A stretch of 64,000 bases of DNA from Sphingopyxis sp. (GCF_016793825.1 NZ_JAEULM010000044.1:124001-188000); one strand, 5' to 3'. Counted from the first letter of the stretch, positions 18,010 through 27,111 are shown. Numbers and translations are program-made. Notes: generated from the sequence alone by a model not told the origin.

Positions 18010-19770
18010 TCGACGCGACAGACGATACAGCGCGAGTTCGCCGTAATTCTTGGCGAGCTTTATTTTGCCAACATATTCGCAATCGAATTCGCGTTCATTC
18101 TCGAGCGCGAGCATCGCTGCGAGCGGCTGCGTGCAATAGACCTGTCCGACGAGCGTGACGGGTTCGATGCGCGCGGTGCGCGTCACTTCCGTACCGTACC
18201 ATAGCTCGTTGCCGACGACGGGATCGATCCCGCGATAGATGGGGCCGAAGTGGATGCCCGTCCGCATCCCTGCCTTTTGGCCTTCAAGCCCAAGCGCTGC
18301 CGGTAACGTATCAAGGCGTTCCTGCATCGCGAGCGCGATCCGAGCTGCGGTCACGGGGTGATCGATCACGGCATAGACCGCATCGCCCCATGTGTTGCGA
18401 AACAGCACCGCGCTGCCGAAATCATCAAGAATGCGCCCTATTCCACCCATCACTTCGGCTGCGAAAATTGGCAGCTCGGCTTCGCCAAGCTTTGAAAAGC
18501 CGGCGAAGTCGGCAAACAATATTGCGTAAAGGCCGCGCCGGGTCCCTTCGGGGGGCTTGGGCGCAGGGGGAAAATCCAGCGACCGATCAAGGTCGCCAAC
18601 TGCGATCGTCTGCGTTTCCCCGCCTTTTGCCTGCCAGTGCGCTATATCGGCGTTGGTCCCGGCAATTTCCGCGCCCGAACGCGCCGCGACGTCAGGATCG
18701 ACGACCGCGAGTTGAAGCGGGGTGGTTTCGAGTTCGCGCGCGCGAAGTTTCGCGAGTCCCATTGCCGTGTGTGACCCGAGAATGAACTGGCAATCATCGC
18801 TGACATAGCCTGCGTTGCTCGCAAAATGCACCATAGCGGCATTGTCGCGGCAATGACGGTAGCGCGGCAGCCAGTCGTCGCCGCCCGACCGCACCGACTG
18901 GGCGATGAAATCATCCTCGGCGAAGGGCAGCACGATGGTCAGGTCGATCCCGCGTTCGAGCGCGGCTTCGGCGAAGAGAATATCGGCGCCGCAGGCAAGC
19001 GGGCCGATCAACGCCGACAGAGGCTGTGCATTGAGCGCGTCCGCAATCGCGCGCGCAGCATTCGCCTCACCAGCCCCACCTGCCCGGAACATGCGGCCGC
19101 AGTAAAAGCCGACGGGCGGCGGGCGCAAAAGGTCGACAATCGCGGTCGCGTGATCGGTATCGATGGCACCGCTTTCGGCAAGCCGCGCGATCTGACGGCA
19201 CGTCGAAGCACGATCGCCAGCGCGCGTGCCGACCAGCGCATCGGCAGCCCGTGCGTGGACCATCGCGTCCCCGCCCCGCCCGAGCAGCAGCAACGCCTCG
19301 ACCACCGTTGCCTGATCCCAATAATTGTCGACCGCACCATTTGCCGCGATCGGCGCGGCCAGCGCTGCGGCACGGTCGCGTTCGCCCAGCATGGCATAGA
19401 GGCTGGCGGCGTTGATTGCCGGAAAATCGGCCCCCGATAACCGGAAAGCATGATCATAGGCGGCAGCGGCCTTCCTCAGATAGACCGCATTTTCTTCTCC
19501 ACGATGATCGAACGCTTCGTCTTTCCATATCCGCCCCGCAAGCGCGAGGCTATCGACGTCTCCGGTCGCGGCGAGTTCGAGTTGTTCGTAGAGATGCATG
19601 GCACCAAGGCTGTCTCCCGACGCAGCGAGCGCTCGGACCATCAGGTAGCGAAGACGCGGACTGTCGATGCCTTCACGGCGTGCGGCCGCAGCACAGTCGA
19701 ATGCGCTTAACGCGTCACCTAGTCCAAGACGATTCGCGACCTCCGCCTCGACAGCCGCGCCATCGGTCAT
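18001..19770 (-). CDS. TPR-like / SLOG-like / class III nucleotide cyclase-like protein
   Basis: The 589-residue protein has three parts. Residues about 1-215 are helical repeats of TPR type. About 218-395 form a Rossmann-like segment with GFYCGRMF, then GPLACGADILFAEAALERGIDLTIVLPF, resembling SLOG/nucleotide-sensing folds. About 408-585 form a class III cyclase homology domain. In the cyclase the two metal Asp residues are kept (D421 in LFADFAGF, D463 in WGDAVYAV) and so is the transition-state Arg (R534 in TARIEP). The usual Asn four residues before that Arg is Thr530, and the base-selecting Lys is not evident. The product, if any, is therefore unknown. No membrane segment is seen. Its start overlaps the TIR gene stop by four bases (ATGA), implying coupled expression. 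Confidence 0.8.
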   Translation of the reverse strand: MTDGAAVEAEVANRLGLGDALSAFDCAAAARREGIDSPRLRYLMVRALAASGDSLGAMHLYEQLELAATGDVDSLALAGRIWKDEAFDHRGEENAVYLRKAAAAYDHAFRLSGADFPAINAASLYAMLGERDRAAALAAPIAANGAVDNYWDQATVVEALLLLGRGGDAMVHARAADALVGTRAGDRASTCRQIARLAESGAIDTDHATAIVDLLRPPPVGFYCGRMFRAGGAGEANAARAIADALNAQPLSALIGPLACGADILFAEAALERGIDLTIVLPFAEDDFIAQSVRSGGDDWLPRYRHCRDNAAMVHFASNAGYVSDDCQFILGSHTAMGLAKLRARELETTPLQLAVVDPDVAARSGAEIAGTNADIAHWQAKGGETQTIAVGDLDRSLDFPPAPKPPEGTRRGLYAILFADFAGFSKLGEAELPIFAAEVMGGIGRILDDFGSAVLFRNTWGDAVYAVIDHPVTAARIALAMQERLDTLPAALGLEGQKAGMRTGIHFGPIYRGIDPVVGNELWYGTEVTRTARIEPVTLVGQVYCTQPLAAMLALENEREFDCEYVGKIKLAKNYGELALYRLSRRSA

Positions 19771-20984
19771 TGCGACGCATCTTCAGCCGATTTCAACAGA
19801 GCGACATTGGCCTTTTCGGTTGGCGTCAGCGACACGGCATCGGTCATTGGACGATACCAACCGAACTGGCTGAAATGGGCGCGCAGCGCCGGATCCCTGA
19901 AACGCAATCCGCGGCGCGCGAAGATTTCATTACGCGCGATCCGAAGCTCGAGAGCGGTGTAATTGCCAAGTTCGCCGGCGGTCAGCAGGCGGTCGGACGA
20001 ATCGGGAATCACCACGCCGCTGCCACCAACGCCAGCCGGCATCGCACCGGCGGACGGCGCGGCCGATGCGCCGGCTGCGCCGCCTTCGACCAGTCGAATA
20101 TATTTTCGGAACATATAGCCGGTGGTGCCATCCGCCTTGCGAACACGCCACCATTGACCACCCTGCTTGTAGGTCAGGAACTTTTCGCCATCGAGGACTT
20201 TGCCCACGATCTCAGCCTTGCTGCTCTGCGCCGAACGGATGTTGGTAAAGCCGTCAGGATCGTCGATGACCGCCGCCAGCGTGAAGGCTTCGGCCGGCAC
20301 GATCGTTTCAGGTCCGGATTTCGTACCCACCATTGCCGGGGGCGTGGTCCCCGGCACCGCGGCCGCTTCGGTCGGAGCCGCGGCGGTTTGAGGGCCGAAC
20401 CCCGGCTGAAACAGTTTCCAGGCGAGCAGCGCGACGGCGACCACGGCCACGCCAAGCAACGCCCAGGGCAAGAGCGACGCCTTTCGAGGCGCGGAGGGGG
20501 CGTGCCAATCCTCCGGCGCAGCGCGTGGCTGTCCAGGTGTCGGCGGGAGTTCGGGTACCGGCTGCGGTACAGATGCTGCAGCCGGCACCGCTTCGCGACC
20601 GCATAGCTCTTCAAGGCTCATCAACACTTTACGCCAGCCCCGGTGATCGGGTTCGCCGTTCCAGTCGGCGAGTTCGGCGAACTGGATCTGGTTGAACGGC
20701 AATGGCGGCATCACATCGTCGATCGCCGTTTGCACCAGTTTCTTCTGGTTGCGCGCGACGTCGGCCTCCGCGCGAACCCATTCCGATTGCGCAGAGGCCT
20801 GCGACCAGACGACGATCGCGGCCTTTGCGCTGCCGATCTTTTCGGTGATTACGTCGCCATAGGAACGGTGGGGTGGCAGTTCGGCATCCCACCACACGGC
20901 ATAGCCTGCCGCGCTGACCGCCTGTGCGATCTGCGCGACCCGCGCCTTGTTGTCGCGCGAATAGGAAATGAAAACGTCCGCCAT
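19767..20984 (-). CDS. Membrane TIR-domain protein with SH3 and YARHG domains
   Basis: The 405-residue protein starts with a TIR domain (1-125): DVFISYSRDN, then YAVWWDAEL, then IGSAKAAIVVWSQ. The helix SEWVRAEADVA places a Glu (E73) where TIR NADases keep their catalytic Glu. A Pro-rich linker leads to one membrane segment (about 171-192) preceded by Arg-Lys, so the TIR domain should face the cytoplasm. Outside come a bacterial SH3 domain (about 250-308; FTNIRSAQSSKAEIVG, WWRVRKADGTTGYMF) and a YARHG domain (about 339-402; LRIARNEIFARRG, FSQFGWYRP). SH3b and YARHG domains are typical of envelope proteins. It heads a two-gene unit with the cyclase-like gene. A ribosome-binding AAGGGG lies in the hairpin just upstream. 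Confidence 0.85.
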   Translation of the reverse strand: MADVFISYSRDNKARVAQIAQAVSAAGYAVWWDAELPPHRSYGDVITEKIGSAKAAIVVWSQASAQSEWVRAEADVARNQKKLVQTAIDDVMPPLPFNQIQFAELADWNGEPDHRGWRKVLMSLEELCGREAVPAAASVPQPVPELPPTPGQPRAAPEDWHAPSAPRKASLLPWALLGVAVVAVALLAWKLFQPGFGPQTAAAPTEAAAVPGTTPPAMVGTKSGPETIVPAEAFTLAAVIDDPDGFTNIRSAQSSKAEIVGKVLDGEKFLTYKQGGQWWRVRKADGTTGYMFRKYIRLVEGGAAGASAAPSAGAMPAGVGGSGVVIPDSSDRLLTAGELGNYTALELRIARNEIFARRGLRFRDPALRAHFSQFGWYRPMTDAVSLTPTEKANVALLKSAEDASQ

Positions 20985-21014
20985 CGGCTAGCCCCTTCGG
21001 GAAGAGGCTAGCCG
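20985..21014 (-). promoter_or_regulatory. Hairpin ending at the TIR start codon and covering its ribosome-binding site
   Basis: On the minus strand CGGCTAGCC (21014-21006) pairs perfectly with GGCTAGCCG (20993-20985). Inside, CTTC pairs with GAAG across a T-G wobble, giving a stem of about 14 pairs with a very small loop. The 3' arm ends exactly at the ATG of the TIR gene and contains part of the GAAGGGG ribosome-binding site. No T-run follows, so it is more like a translational switch than a terminator, although it also lies 22 bases after the DUF885 gene stop. Confidence 0.6.
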
Positions 21015-21036
21015 TGGGTTCATCGATTCGCCAGCC

Positions 21037-22773
21037 TCAGAAGACCGCCTTCGGCGCGTCTTCCTTCATCATCGCGGCGCGCACCATCGGGATCGGCGGA
21101 CCGCCATACGACAGGAATTCGTCGTGGAACGCCTTCCACTTCGTCTTGTCGCCCGCCCCGCCGTTTTTGGCTGTCCAGTCCTCGCGCAACTTGCGGATCA
21201 TCAGCTTGCCCATGGTGTAGTTGAGGTAGAGCGGGTCATAGGTTCCGCGCGCCGCCTGCTGCCGGGCGTTGCCCTCGTCCTGATAGCATTGCTCCTTGAA
21301 CAGCTTTTCGGAGTCGGCGACGGTCATGCCCTTTGTGTGCAACCCAATCGCCGAAAGATAACGGCAATCGCGAAGCAGCGCGTTCGAAAGCTGCCCGATA
21401 TGCGTTTCAGGGTCGCCGTTCCCCAGCCCGGCATCCCACATCATTTCTTCGGAATAGTGCGCCCACCCTTCAGCGAAGGCATAGCCGACGAACAGCTTGC
21501 CAAAGATGCTTGTCGCGCGGTTCGAGTGGAGGAAGTTCAGGAAGTGGCCCGGCCATACTTCATGCACCGACGTGAACATCAGATCCTTCTTGCCGGGCAC
21601 GAAGTCGTTTTGGGTCTGCTTGTCCCAACTCGGATCGGGCGGCGAGATATAATAGACCGACGGCAGGCCCTTCTCATACGGTCCCGGGATATCGATGTAG
21701 GCGCTGTTCTGCCGGTTGTACGGGGGGGATTCCTCAACCTGCGCCTGCTCAGTGCCCGGAATCGAGACGAGATCCTTTTCGACCAGGAAAGCGCGGAGCG
21801 CGGGTAGCTGGCGCCGGGCCTCGGCCACCGGCCCGTCGGCAGGTTTGTCCGAGTTCATCTTCTTCATGCAGTCGTTGATCGACATGCCGGCGGCATAGGT
21901 GGCGCAAGCTGCCGTCAGCGCATCCCTATTACGCTTGAGATCCGCCTGACCGATCCGCTCCAACTCGTCCAGCGGCGTATCCACCCCTTCGTTGGTCAGG
22001 ATCATCTTCGCGAACTTGTCAGCACCGAGGGCGTAGCCGTCAGGCGTACCGGGCTTTGATCCGATATAGGCCGCCAGGTCCTTGACAGCCGCTGCGGCCT
22101 TTGCCGCCGCGTCGTCGAACTGCTTCTGCAGCTCGGGGTCCTTTACCTCCGCAAAAGCCTTCTTGGCGTCACCGGTGTAATAATCGGCAAAGCCGCCAAA
22201 GCCGGCGGTCCCATATTTGACGAAGGTCGCGGGCAGCGGCAGCTTGATGTTCGCCTTGATCTGCTCAGTGGCTGCCGGGACTTTTTGGGCATAGGCGATA
22301 AACGCCTTCATCCGCGTCGTCGCATCGGCATAGGGTCGCGCGATGTAGACGTTGGGATCGAGCGCGCCGACATAATAGGCAGGATTCGTGTGCGGGAAAT
22401 CGGCATCCTTCAGGAAGAAGAGCTGCCCCTGCGCAACATGCACCAGATAATCGCGCTCGAACTTCTCGGCATCGGTCATCTTCCCATCGAAAGCCTGAGC
22501 GTCAGCGATCGTCTTTTCAAGGAACGCGATCTGCTTTTGCAACCCTTCGGGGGACCAGTCAGGGAGCTGCCCGTCGAATTCATGTTTGCCCTGATAGACC
22601 GCGAAATTCGGATTGAGGGGGAAATAGCCGGCGAGGAAATTGTCACGGAACTCCGTCCAGGTCTTCGCGCCAGACCCCGCGACGGACGTGCCGTCCGATG
22701 CATTGCAGCCGGTCAGCACAAGCAGTGTCGCCGCCAGCGCTGCGCCGCCGAAACGGGCAAATTTACGTGTCAT
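21037..22773 (-). CDS. DUF885 family metallopeptidase-like lipoprotein
   Basis: The 578-residue protein has a lipoprotein signal (MTRKFARFGG to LLVLTGC) with Cys at about 21. The DUF885 core contains the zinc-binding HEVWPGH motif in FTSVHEVWPGHFLNFLHSN and a downstream helix FAEGWAHYSEEM supplying the third ligand Glu. ARQQAARGTYDPLYLNYTMGK is also family-typical. These are periplasmic zinc peptidase-like proteins of the gluzincin group; substrates are mostly unknown. ATG 22773 follows GGGAG at eight bases. It is divergent from the MFS gene and precedes the TIR gene on the same strand by 52 bases, so read-through into the TIR unit is possible. Confidence 0.88.
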   Translation of the reverse strand: MTRKFARFGGAALAATLLVLTGCNASDGTSVAGSGAKTWTEFRDNFLAGYFPLNPNFAVYQGKHEFDGQLPDWSPEGLQKQIAFLEKTIADAQAFDGKMTDAEKFERDYLVHVAQGQLFFLKDADFPHTNPAYYVGALDPNVYIARPYADATTRMKAFIAYAQKVPAATEQIKANIKLPLPATFVKYGTAGFGGFADYYTGDAKKAFAEVKDPELQKQFDDAAAKAAAAVKDLAAYIGSKPGTPDGYALGADKFAKMILTNEGVDTPLDELERIGQADLKRNRDALTAACATYAAGMSINDCMKKMNSDKPADGPVAEARRQLPALRAFLVEKDLVSIPGTEQAQVEESPPYNRQNSAYIDIPGPYEKGLPSVYYISPPDPSWDKQTQNDFVPGKKDLMFTSVHEVWPGHFLNFLHSNRATSIFGKLFVGYAFAEGWAHYSEEMMWDAGLGNGDPETHIGQLSNALLRDCRYLSAIGLHTKGMTVADSEKLFKEQCYQDEGNARQQAARGTYDPLYLNYTMGKLMIRKLREDWTAKNGGAGDKTKWKAFHDEFLSYGGPPIPMVRAAMMKEDAPKAVF

Positions 22774-22937
22774 TCGATCATCTCCCTCAATCGATCGCGG
22801 GTTTCTGCCACCGCCTCTCCGCAATGGCATCCGATAATCGACGAACAACATACTCATGGCTCTGGACAGAAATGAAAAGCTGGATAGGGCGGGTCGCAAT
22901 GGCGACGATACTCCCACCCGATGGCGAAGAGCCGGTG

Positions 22938-24209
22938 ATGCCGGTCACCGAGTCCAGCGCCCCCTCACCGCTCAGCTTTCCCGACTATCGCTTTTATTGG
23001 GTGGCGCGCTTCACCGCGGTGATGGCGACGATCGCGATGGTCGTCGTGATCGGATACCAGCTCTACGATACCGCACGCACCGATTACCGGATGTCGATCG
23101 AGGCGGCGTCGCTCCAACTGGGGCTGCTGGGCCTGTTCCAGTTCGTCCCGCTCGCCGTGCTGACACCGGTCGCGGGATGGGCGGCCGACCGGTTCGAACG
23201 GCGCAGCGTCGCGATCTTTTCGAACCTGATCGATATCACCATCGCCACGACGCTCGGCTGGTTCACCTATTACGACGGGCTGACCCTTCCCCTGCTCTTC
23301 GGGCTCGCCGCCCTTCATGGAGTCGCGCGCGTTTTTTCCGGCCCAGCGATGAGTGCCATCGCGCCGAACATCGTTCCGCCCGCCGCCCTACCCCGTGCGA
23401 TCGCGATGAGCAGCATCGCCTGGCAGTCCGCGTCGATCATCGGGCCGGCAGCTGGAGGGCTGATCTATGCCGCACATCCGACGTCGGTCTATATTTTCGC
23501 GGTCATCCTGCTTGCCTTTTCGGCCTATACAATCAGCCGGGTCCGACCGGTTCTGCCCCCGCCGGCTGAAGTCCGCGGCCATCCGCTTCGCGAAATGGTC
23601 GACGGACTACGCTTCGTTTGGATGGAACGCTTCCTGCTCGGGACGATCACGCTCGACCTGTTTGCGGTGATCCTGTCGGGGGCGACAGCGATGCTGCCCG
23701 TCTATGCCCGCGATATCCTGCATGTCGGTTCAGAGGGGCTGGGCCTCCTTCGCGCGGCGCCCGCGCTCGGTGCGGCCGTTGTAGCGCTTGGTCTTTCGAT
23801 CCGCCCGATCGAACGCAATGTCGGGGTAAAGATGCTGTGGGCCGTCGCGGCGTTCGGGTTCGGCACGGTTGCCTTCGGCTATTCGACAAGCCTCATCCTC
23901 TCGCTGGTGTTGCTGGTCATCATGGGGGCAGCGGACATGTTCTCGGTCTTCGTCCGCGGCACGTTGATCCAGCTCAACACCCCCGACCACATGCGAGGCC
24001 GCGTCAGCGCCGCATCAGGCCTCGCGATTTCTGCGTCCAACGAGCTTGGCGAGATGCGAGCAGGGGCCATGGCGGCAGCACTTGGCCCCGTCAGCGCCGT
24101 CGTCTGGGGCGGCGCGGCGGCGGTCGGCGTCACCGCGCTCTGGGCCTGGCTATTTCCGGAGCTTCGCCGCGCAAAGACTTTCGAGCCGCAATTCAGGCAG
24201 GCCAGCTGA
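22938..24209 (+). CDS. MFS transporter, EntS/DHA3-like
   Basis: About 423 residues and 10 to 12 hydrophobic segments. FPDYRFYWVARFTAVMATIAMVVVIGYQLYD opens the carrier, followed by FVPLAVLTPVAGWAADRFERRSVAIFSNL (MFS motif A region), GPAMSAIAPNIVP and GPAAGGLIYA. This is the DHA3 group that includes the enterobactin exporter EntS; no siderophore genes are nearby, so the substrate is open. The start is uncertain: I used ATG 22938 with GAAGAG six bases upstream, and ATG 22899 would add 13 residues. Confidence 0.85.
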   Translation: MPVTESSAPSPLSFPDYRFYWVARFTAVMATIAMVVVIGYQLYDTARTDYRMSIEAASLQLGLLGLFQFVPLAVLTPVAGWAADRFERRSVAIFSNLIDITIATTLGWFTYYDGLTLPLLFGLAALHGVARVFSGPAMSAIAPNIVPPAALPRAIAMSSIAWQSASIIGPAAGGLIYAAHPTSVYIFAVILLAFSAYTISRVRPVLPPPAEVRGHPLREMVDGLRFVWMERFLLGTITLDLFAVILSGATAMLPVYARDILHVGSEGLGLLRAAPALGAAVVALGLSIRPIERNVGVKMLWAVAAFGFGTVAFGYSTSLILSLVLLVIMGAADMFSVFVRGTLIQLNTPDHMRGRVSAASGLAISASNELGEMRAGAMAAALGPVSAVVWGGAAAVGVTALWAWLFPELRRAKTFEPQFRQAS

Positions 24210-24280
24210 CGCATTTCGGGGGCTACCGGGCCGGGCGAATTCGGCTCGTCGCAAGCTGCCTTCCTTTCGCCACAAAATGA

Positions 24281-24308
24281 TTGTCAATTTTTTTAGTTGA
24301 GTTATTTC
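24281..24308 (+). promoter_or_regulatory. Candidate promoter for the hydrolase-cysK unit
   Basis: TTGTCA (24281-24286) and TATTTC (24303-24308) are separated by 16 bases in an AT-rich patch within a GC-rich 152-base gap. The -35 element matches the one at 7974. The -10 element is weak, so this is tentative. Confidence 0.3.
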
Positions 24309-24361
24309 GATTCCACCCGTCACCACGGTTCCCCTTCCCTCCCTCCGATGGAGAACCCGAC

Positions 24362-25030
24362 ATGCACACCACGACAATCCACCACAAGATCCTGACTATT
24401 CCCGGCCTTTACAACAGCGGCCCGACGCATTGGCAAAGCCTGTGGGAGCATAAATTCAGCGATAGCGAGCGAGTCGACCTGGGCCGCTGGAGCGAACCCG
24501 ACAAGGACGAGTGGACGCGCCGCATCGCCGACGCCATCGAAGCGGAGAGCGAGCCGGTGCTCGTCGCGGCTCACAGTCTCGGCTGCCATGCCTTTGCGCA
24601 CTGGTTCGCCGCCGCAAGTACGGTAACGCGCGCGCGTGTCGCGGGCGCTCTGCTGGTCGCACCGCCCGACCTCACGCGCCTGCGCAACGAGCATCGCATC
24701 ACGGGCTTTGCCGATACGCCCGGCTTCACGTCGCGGACACCGATGATCGTCGTCGCGAGCGATAACGACAGCTATGCCAAGACTGCATATGTCTGGCGTC
24801 TTTCGCGCCAGTGGGATGCCCGTTTCGTCAACGCCGGACCCTTTGGTCACATCAACGCGGATTCGGGCATCGGCGACTGGCCTTATGGACAGTATCTGCT
24901 CGCCTCGTTACAACCCGCGCCGCTGCCCGCCCTGGCCGACGAGACTCAGTGGCTGCGCGCCGGAGACTGGCCGAACCGTGTCCGCCTCGACCCACGGTTC
25001 GAATATAGAGAAAGAACTCATCGATCATGA
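24362..25030 (+). CDS. RBBP9/YdeN-type serine hydrolase
   Basis: A 222-residue alpha/beta hydrolase of the RBBP9 family. [20 protein letters not shown] is the family start, [14 protein letters not shown] holds the nucleophile Ser (GxSxG variant HSLGC), ASDNDSYAK holds the acid Asp, and [18 protein letters not shown] holds the catalytic His. Bacterial members have no agreed substrate. The stop overlaps the cysK start by four bases (ATGA), so the two are co-translated, but a link to cysteine synthesis is only contextual. The start at ATG 24362 follows GGAG by eight bases. Confidence 0.88.
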   Translation: MHTTTIHHKILTIPGLYNSGPTHWQSLWEHKFSDSERVDLGRWSEPDKDEWTRRIADAIEAESEPVLVAAHSLGCHAFAHWFAAASTVTRARVAGALLVAPPDLTRLRNEHRITGFADTPGFTSRTPMIVVASDNDSYAKTAYVWRLSRQWDARFVNAGPFGHINADSGIGDWPYGQYLLASLQPAPLPALADETQWLRAGDWPNRVRLDPRFEYRERTHRS

Positions 25031-25947
25031 AAGCCAATTCGATCCTCGACACCATCGGGAACACCCCGCACATTCGCGTGGCAAAGCTGTTCCCTGACGC
25101 CGAAGTGTGGGTGAAGTCGGAACGCGGCAATCCCGGCGGGTCGATCAAGGATCGGATCGGGCTCGCGATGATCGAGGCCGCCGAACGCGACGGCAGCCTC
25201 AGCGAAGGCGGAACCATCGTCGAGCCGACGTCGGGAAACACCGGCATCGGCCTGGCGATGGCGGCCGCAGTCAAGGGCTACAAGCTCGTTCTGGTCATGC
25301 CCGAAAGCATGTCGCTCGAACGCCGCCGATTGATGCTCGCTTACGGCGCGACCTTCGATCTGACGCCGCGCGAAAAGGGCATGAAGGGCGCGATCGAACG
25401 CGCGATCGAAATCGTCGAAACAACGCCCGGCGCGTGGATGCCGCAGCAGTTCGAAAATGAGGCGAATGTCGATGTCCACTTCCGGACGACCGGCCCCGAA
25501 ATCCTCGCCGACTTCAAGGACACGCCCATCGACGTGCTGATCACGGGCGTCGGCACCGGCGGACACATTACGGGCGCCGCACAGTTTCTGAAGCAGCATT
25601 GGCCGAACCTCAAGGTTTTCGCGGTCGAGCCGACCCAGTCGCCGGTCATTTCGGGCGGCCAGCCTGGTCCCCACCCGATCCAGGGCATCGGGGCGGGCTT
25701 CATTCCGCGCAACCTCCACACCGATGTGCTGGACGGCGTGATCAAGGTCGAAGCCGCCGAAGCCAAGGATTTTGCACGACGCTCGGCTACGGAGGAGGGG
25801 ATGCTCGTCGGGATATCGTCGGGCGCCACGCTTGCGGCCATTCATCAAAAGCTGGCCGAACTGCCGCCGGGAACCCGCGTGCTGGGCTTTAACTACGACA
25901 CCGGCGAGCGTTATTTATCCGTTCCTGATTTCCTGCCCGAAATCTGA
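25027..25947 (+). CDS. cysK: Cysteine synthase A (O-acetylserine sulfhydrylase)
   Basis: A 306-residue fold-type II PLP enzyme that makes cysteine from O-acetylserine and sulfide. The PLP Lys is in [11 protein letters not shown], the substrate loop is [13 protein letters not shown], and the phosphate cup is [29 protein letters not shown] and [10 protein letters not shown] are also family-typical. It is coupled to the upstream hydrolase gene. It lies about 3 kb from the cysDNCQ sulfate-activation genes but is not in that operon, as they are on the other strand. Confidence 0.95.
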   Translation: MKANSILDTIGNTPHIRVAKLFPDAEVWVKSERGNPGGSIKDRIGLAMIEAAERDGSLSEGGTIVEPTSGNTGIGLAMAAAVKGYKLVLVMPESMSLERRRLMLAYGATFDLTPREKGMKGAIERAIEIVETTPGAWMPQQFENEANVDVHFRTTGPEILADFKDTPIDVLITGVGTGGHITGAAQFLKQHWPNLKVFAVEPTQSPVISGGQPGPHPIQGIGAGFIPRNLHTDVLDGVIKVEAAEAKDFARRSATEEGMLVGISSGATLAAIHQKLAELPPGTRVLGFNYDTGERYLSVPDFLPEI

Positions 25948-25956
25948 TCTTTCGAC

Positions 25957-27111
25957 ATGCGCCCTGAAGGCGAACAGGCGATGCCGGTGCGGCGCGACTG
26001 GACGGGCTGGCTGTTCGTCCTGATCGCCGTCGCGGCAATCGTGGCCGTTCTGTCTCTGAGCGGCCGCACGGCCACCGGCCAATATGGTACGCGCGCGCAC
26101 CCGGTCGCGCCACCGGCCGACGTCATCCCCGAAGTCCAGCCAATGGAACTCGCTCCGGTGACGGAGGCCGACGCAAAGGCGCAGAATGCCAAGATTCCGT
26201 TTGTCAAAAAGGGCTTCGTCGCCGCACGGCCCTTTATCTATGCCGGCAGCGGCGACGGCCGCGCCCGTGCGCGCGACTGCCTTGCGGCCGCGATGCTCTA
26301 CGAAGCGGGCGACGATTCCAGGGGCCAGCAAGCCGTCGGACAAGTGGTCATCAACCGCGCGCGCCATCCCGCTTTCCCAAAGTCGATCTGCGGGGTGGTA
26401 TTCCAGGGCTCCGTACGGACGACCGGATGCCAGTTCACTTTCACGTGCGACGGCGCGTTGAACCGCCGCTATTCCGACGCCGCGTGGGGCCGTGCGCAGG
26501 CGAATGCCGAAGCGATGCTGTCGGGAACGACTTACCCGGCAGTCGGTCTCGCGACACATTACCACACCGATTGGGTGCGCCCTTATTGGAGCGACAGCCT
26601 CGAAAAGATCGCCGCCGTCGACACGCACCTCTTTTTCCGCTGGCCGGGTTTCTGGGGAACCCCCGGCGCGTTTCGCGGCGCGGTGTCGGGGAATGACGCC
26701 GGGATCGCAAAGATGGCGACACTCTCACCCGCTCACGCGCTGGCCGTGGGCACGCTGCCCCCGCCCGGCCTGACCGGAGTCGATGCCAACGCGGCCGTCG
26801 GCGAAGCCAAGGTGGTGACGGGCGCCGGCGAAGCGGCGGGCCGCGACACGATTTATGTCGCGCTCGACCGCCGCGCCGCGCCCGAAAGTTTCGTGACGAC
26901 GGCGCTGCGGCTGTGCGGCGACAAGCCCTATTGCAAGTTCATGGGCTGGACCAACCCGACGCTCAAGCCCGACAGTGACGCGATGAGCGACATGCAGCGC
27001 TCGGCGATGACCTTCTCCTACCTCCGCGACGACAAGGCGGGGTTCGAAAAGGCGCTATGGAACTGCACCGAGTACAAGCGGGACGACGCGCGCCAGTGCA
27101 TGAAACGATAG
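25957..27111 (+). CDS. Membrane-anchored cell wall hydrolase (SleB / Hydrolase_2 family)
   Basis: The 384-residue protein has an N-terminal membrane anchor (about 15-33; TGWLFVLIAVAAIVAVLSLSG). The SleB-type lytic domain follows (about 105-245): DCLAAAMLYEAGDDSRGQQAVGQVVINRARHP with the catalytic Glu, CGVVFQGS, CQFTFTCDG and THYHTDWVRPYW. The C-terminal 130 residues are of unknown fold with paired cysteines (CGDKPYC). SleB-type enzymes cleave the glycan strand of peptidoglycan. It starts nine bases after cysK; ATG 25981 is an alternative start that keeps the anchor. Confidence 0.87.
   Translation: MRPEGEQAMPVRRDWTGWLFVLIAVAAIVAVLSLSGRTATGQYGTRAHPVAPPADVIPEVQPMELAPVTEADAKAQNAKIPFVKKGFVAARPFIYAGSGDGRARARDCLAAAMLYEAGDDSRGQQAVGQVVINRARHPAFPKSICGVVFQGSVRTTGCQFTFTCDGALNRRYSDAAWGRAQANAEAMLSGTTYPAVGLATHYHTDWVRPYWSDSLEKIAAVDTHLFFRWPGFWGTPGAFRGAVSGNDAGIAKMATLSPAHALAVGTLPPPGLTGVDANAAVGEAKVVTGAGEAAGRDTIYVALDRRAAPESFVTTALRLCGDKPYCKFMGWTNPTLKPDSDAMSDMQRSAMTFSYLRDDKAGFEKALWNCTEYKRDDARQCMKR

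Noticed and set aside
18001-20984. Calling the TIR/cyclase pair a canonical Pycsar or CBASS system
   Set aside because: No cyclic-nucleotide-binding domain is seen in the TIR protein and no CD-NTase, Cap or E1/E2-JAB genes are near; the cyclase active site also departs from the norm.
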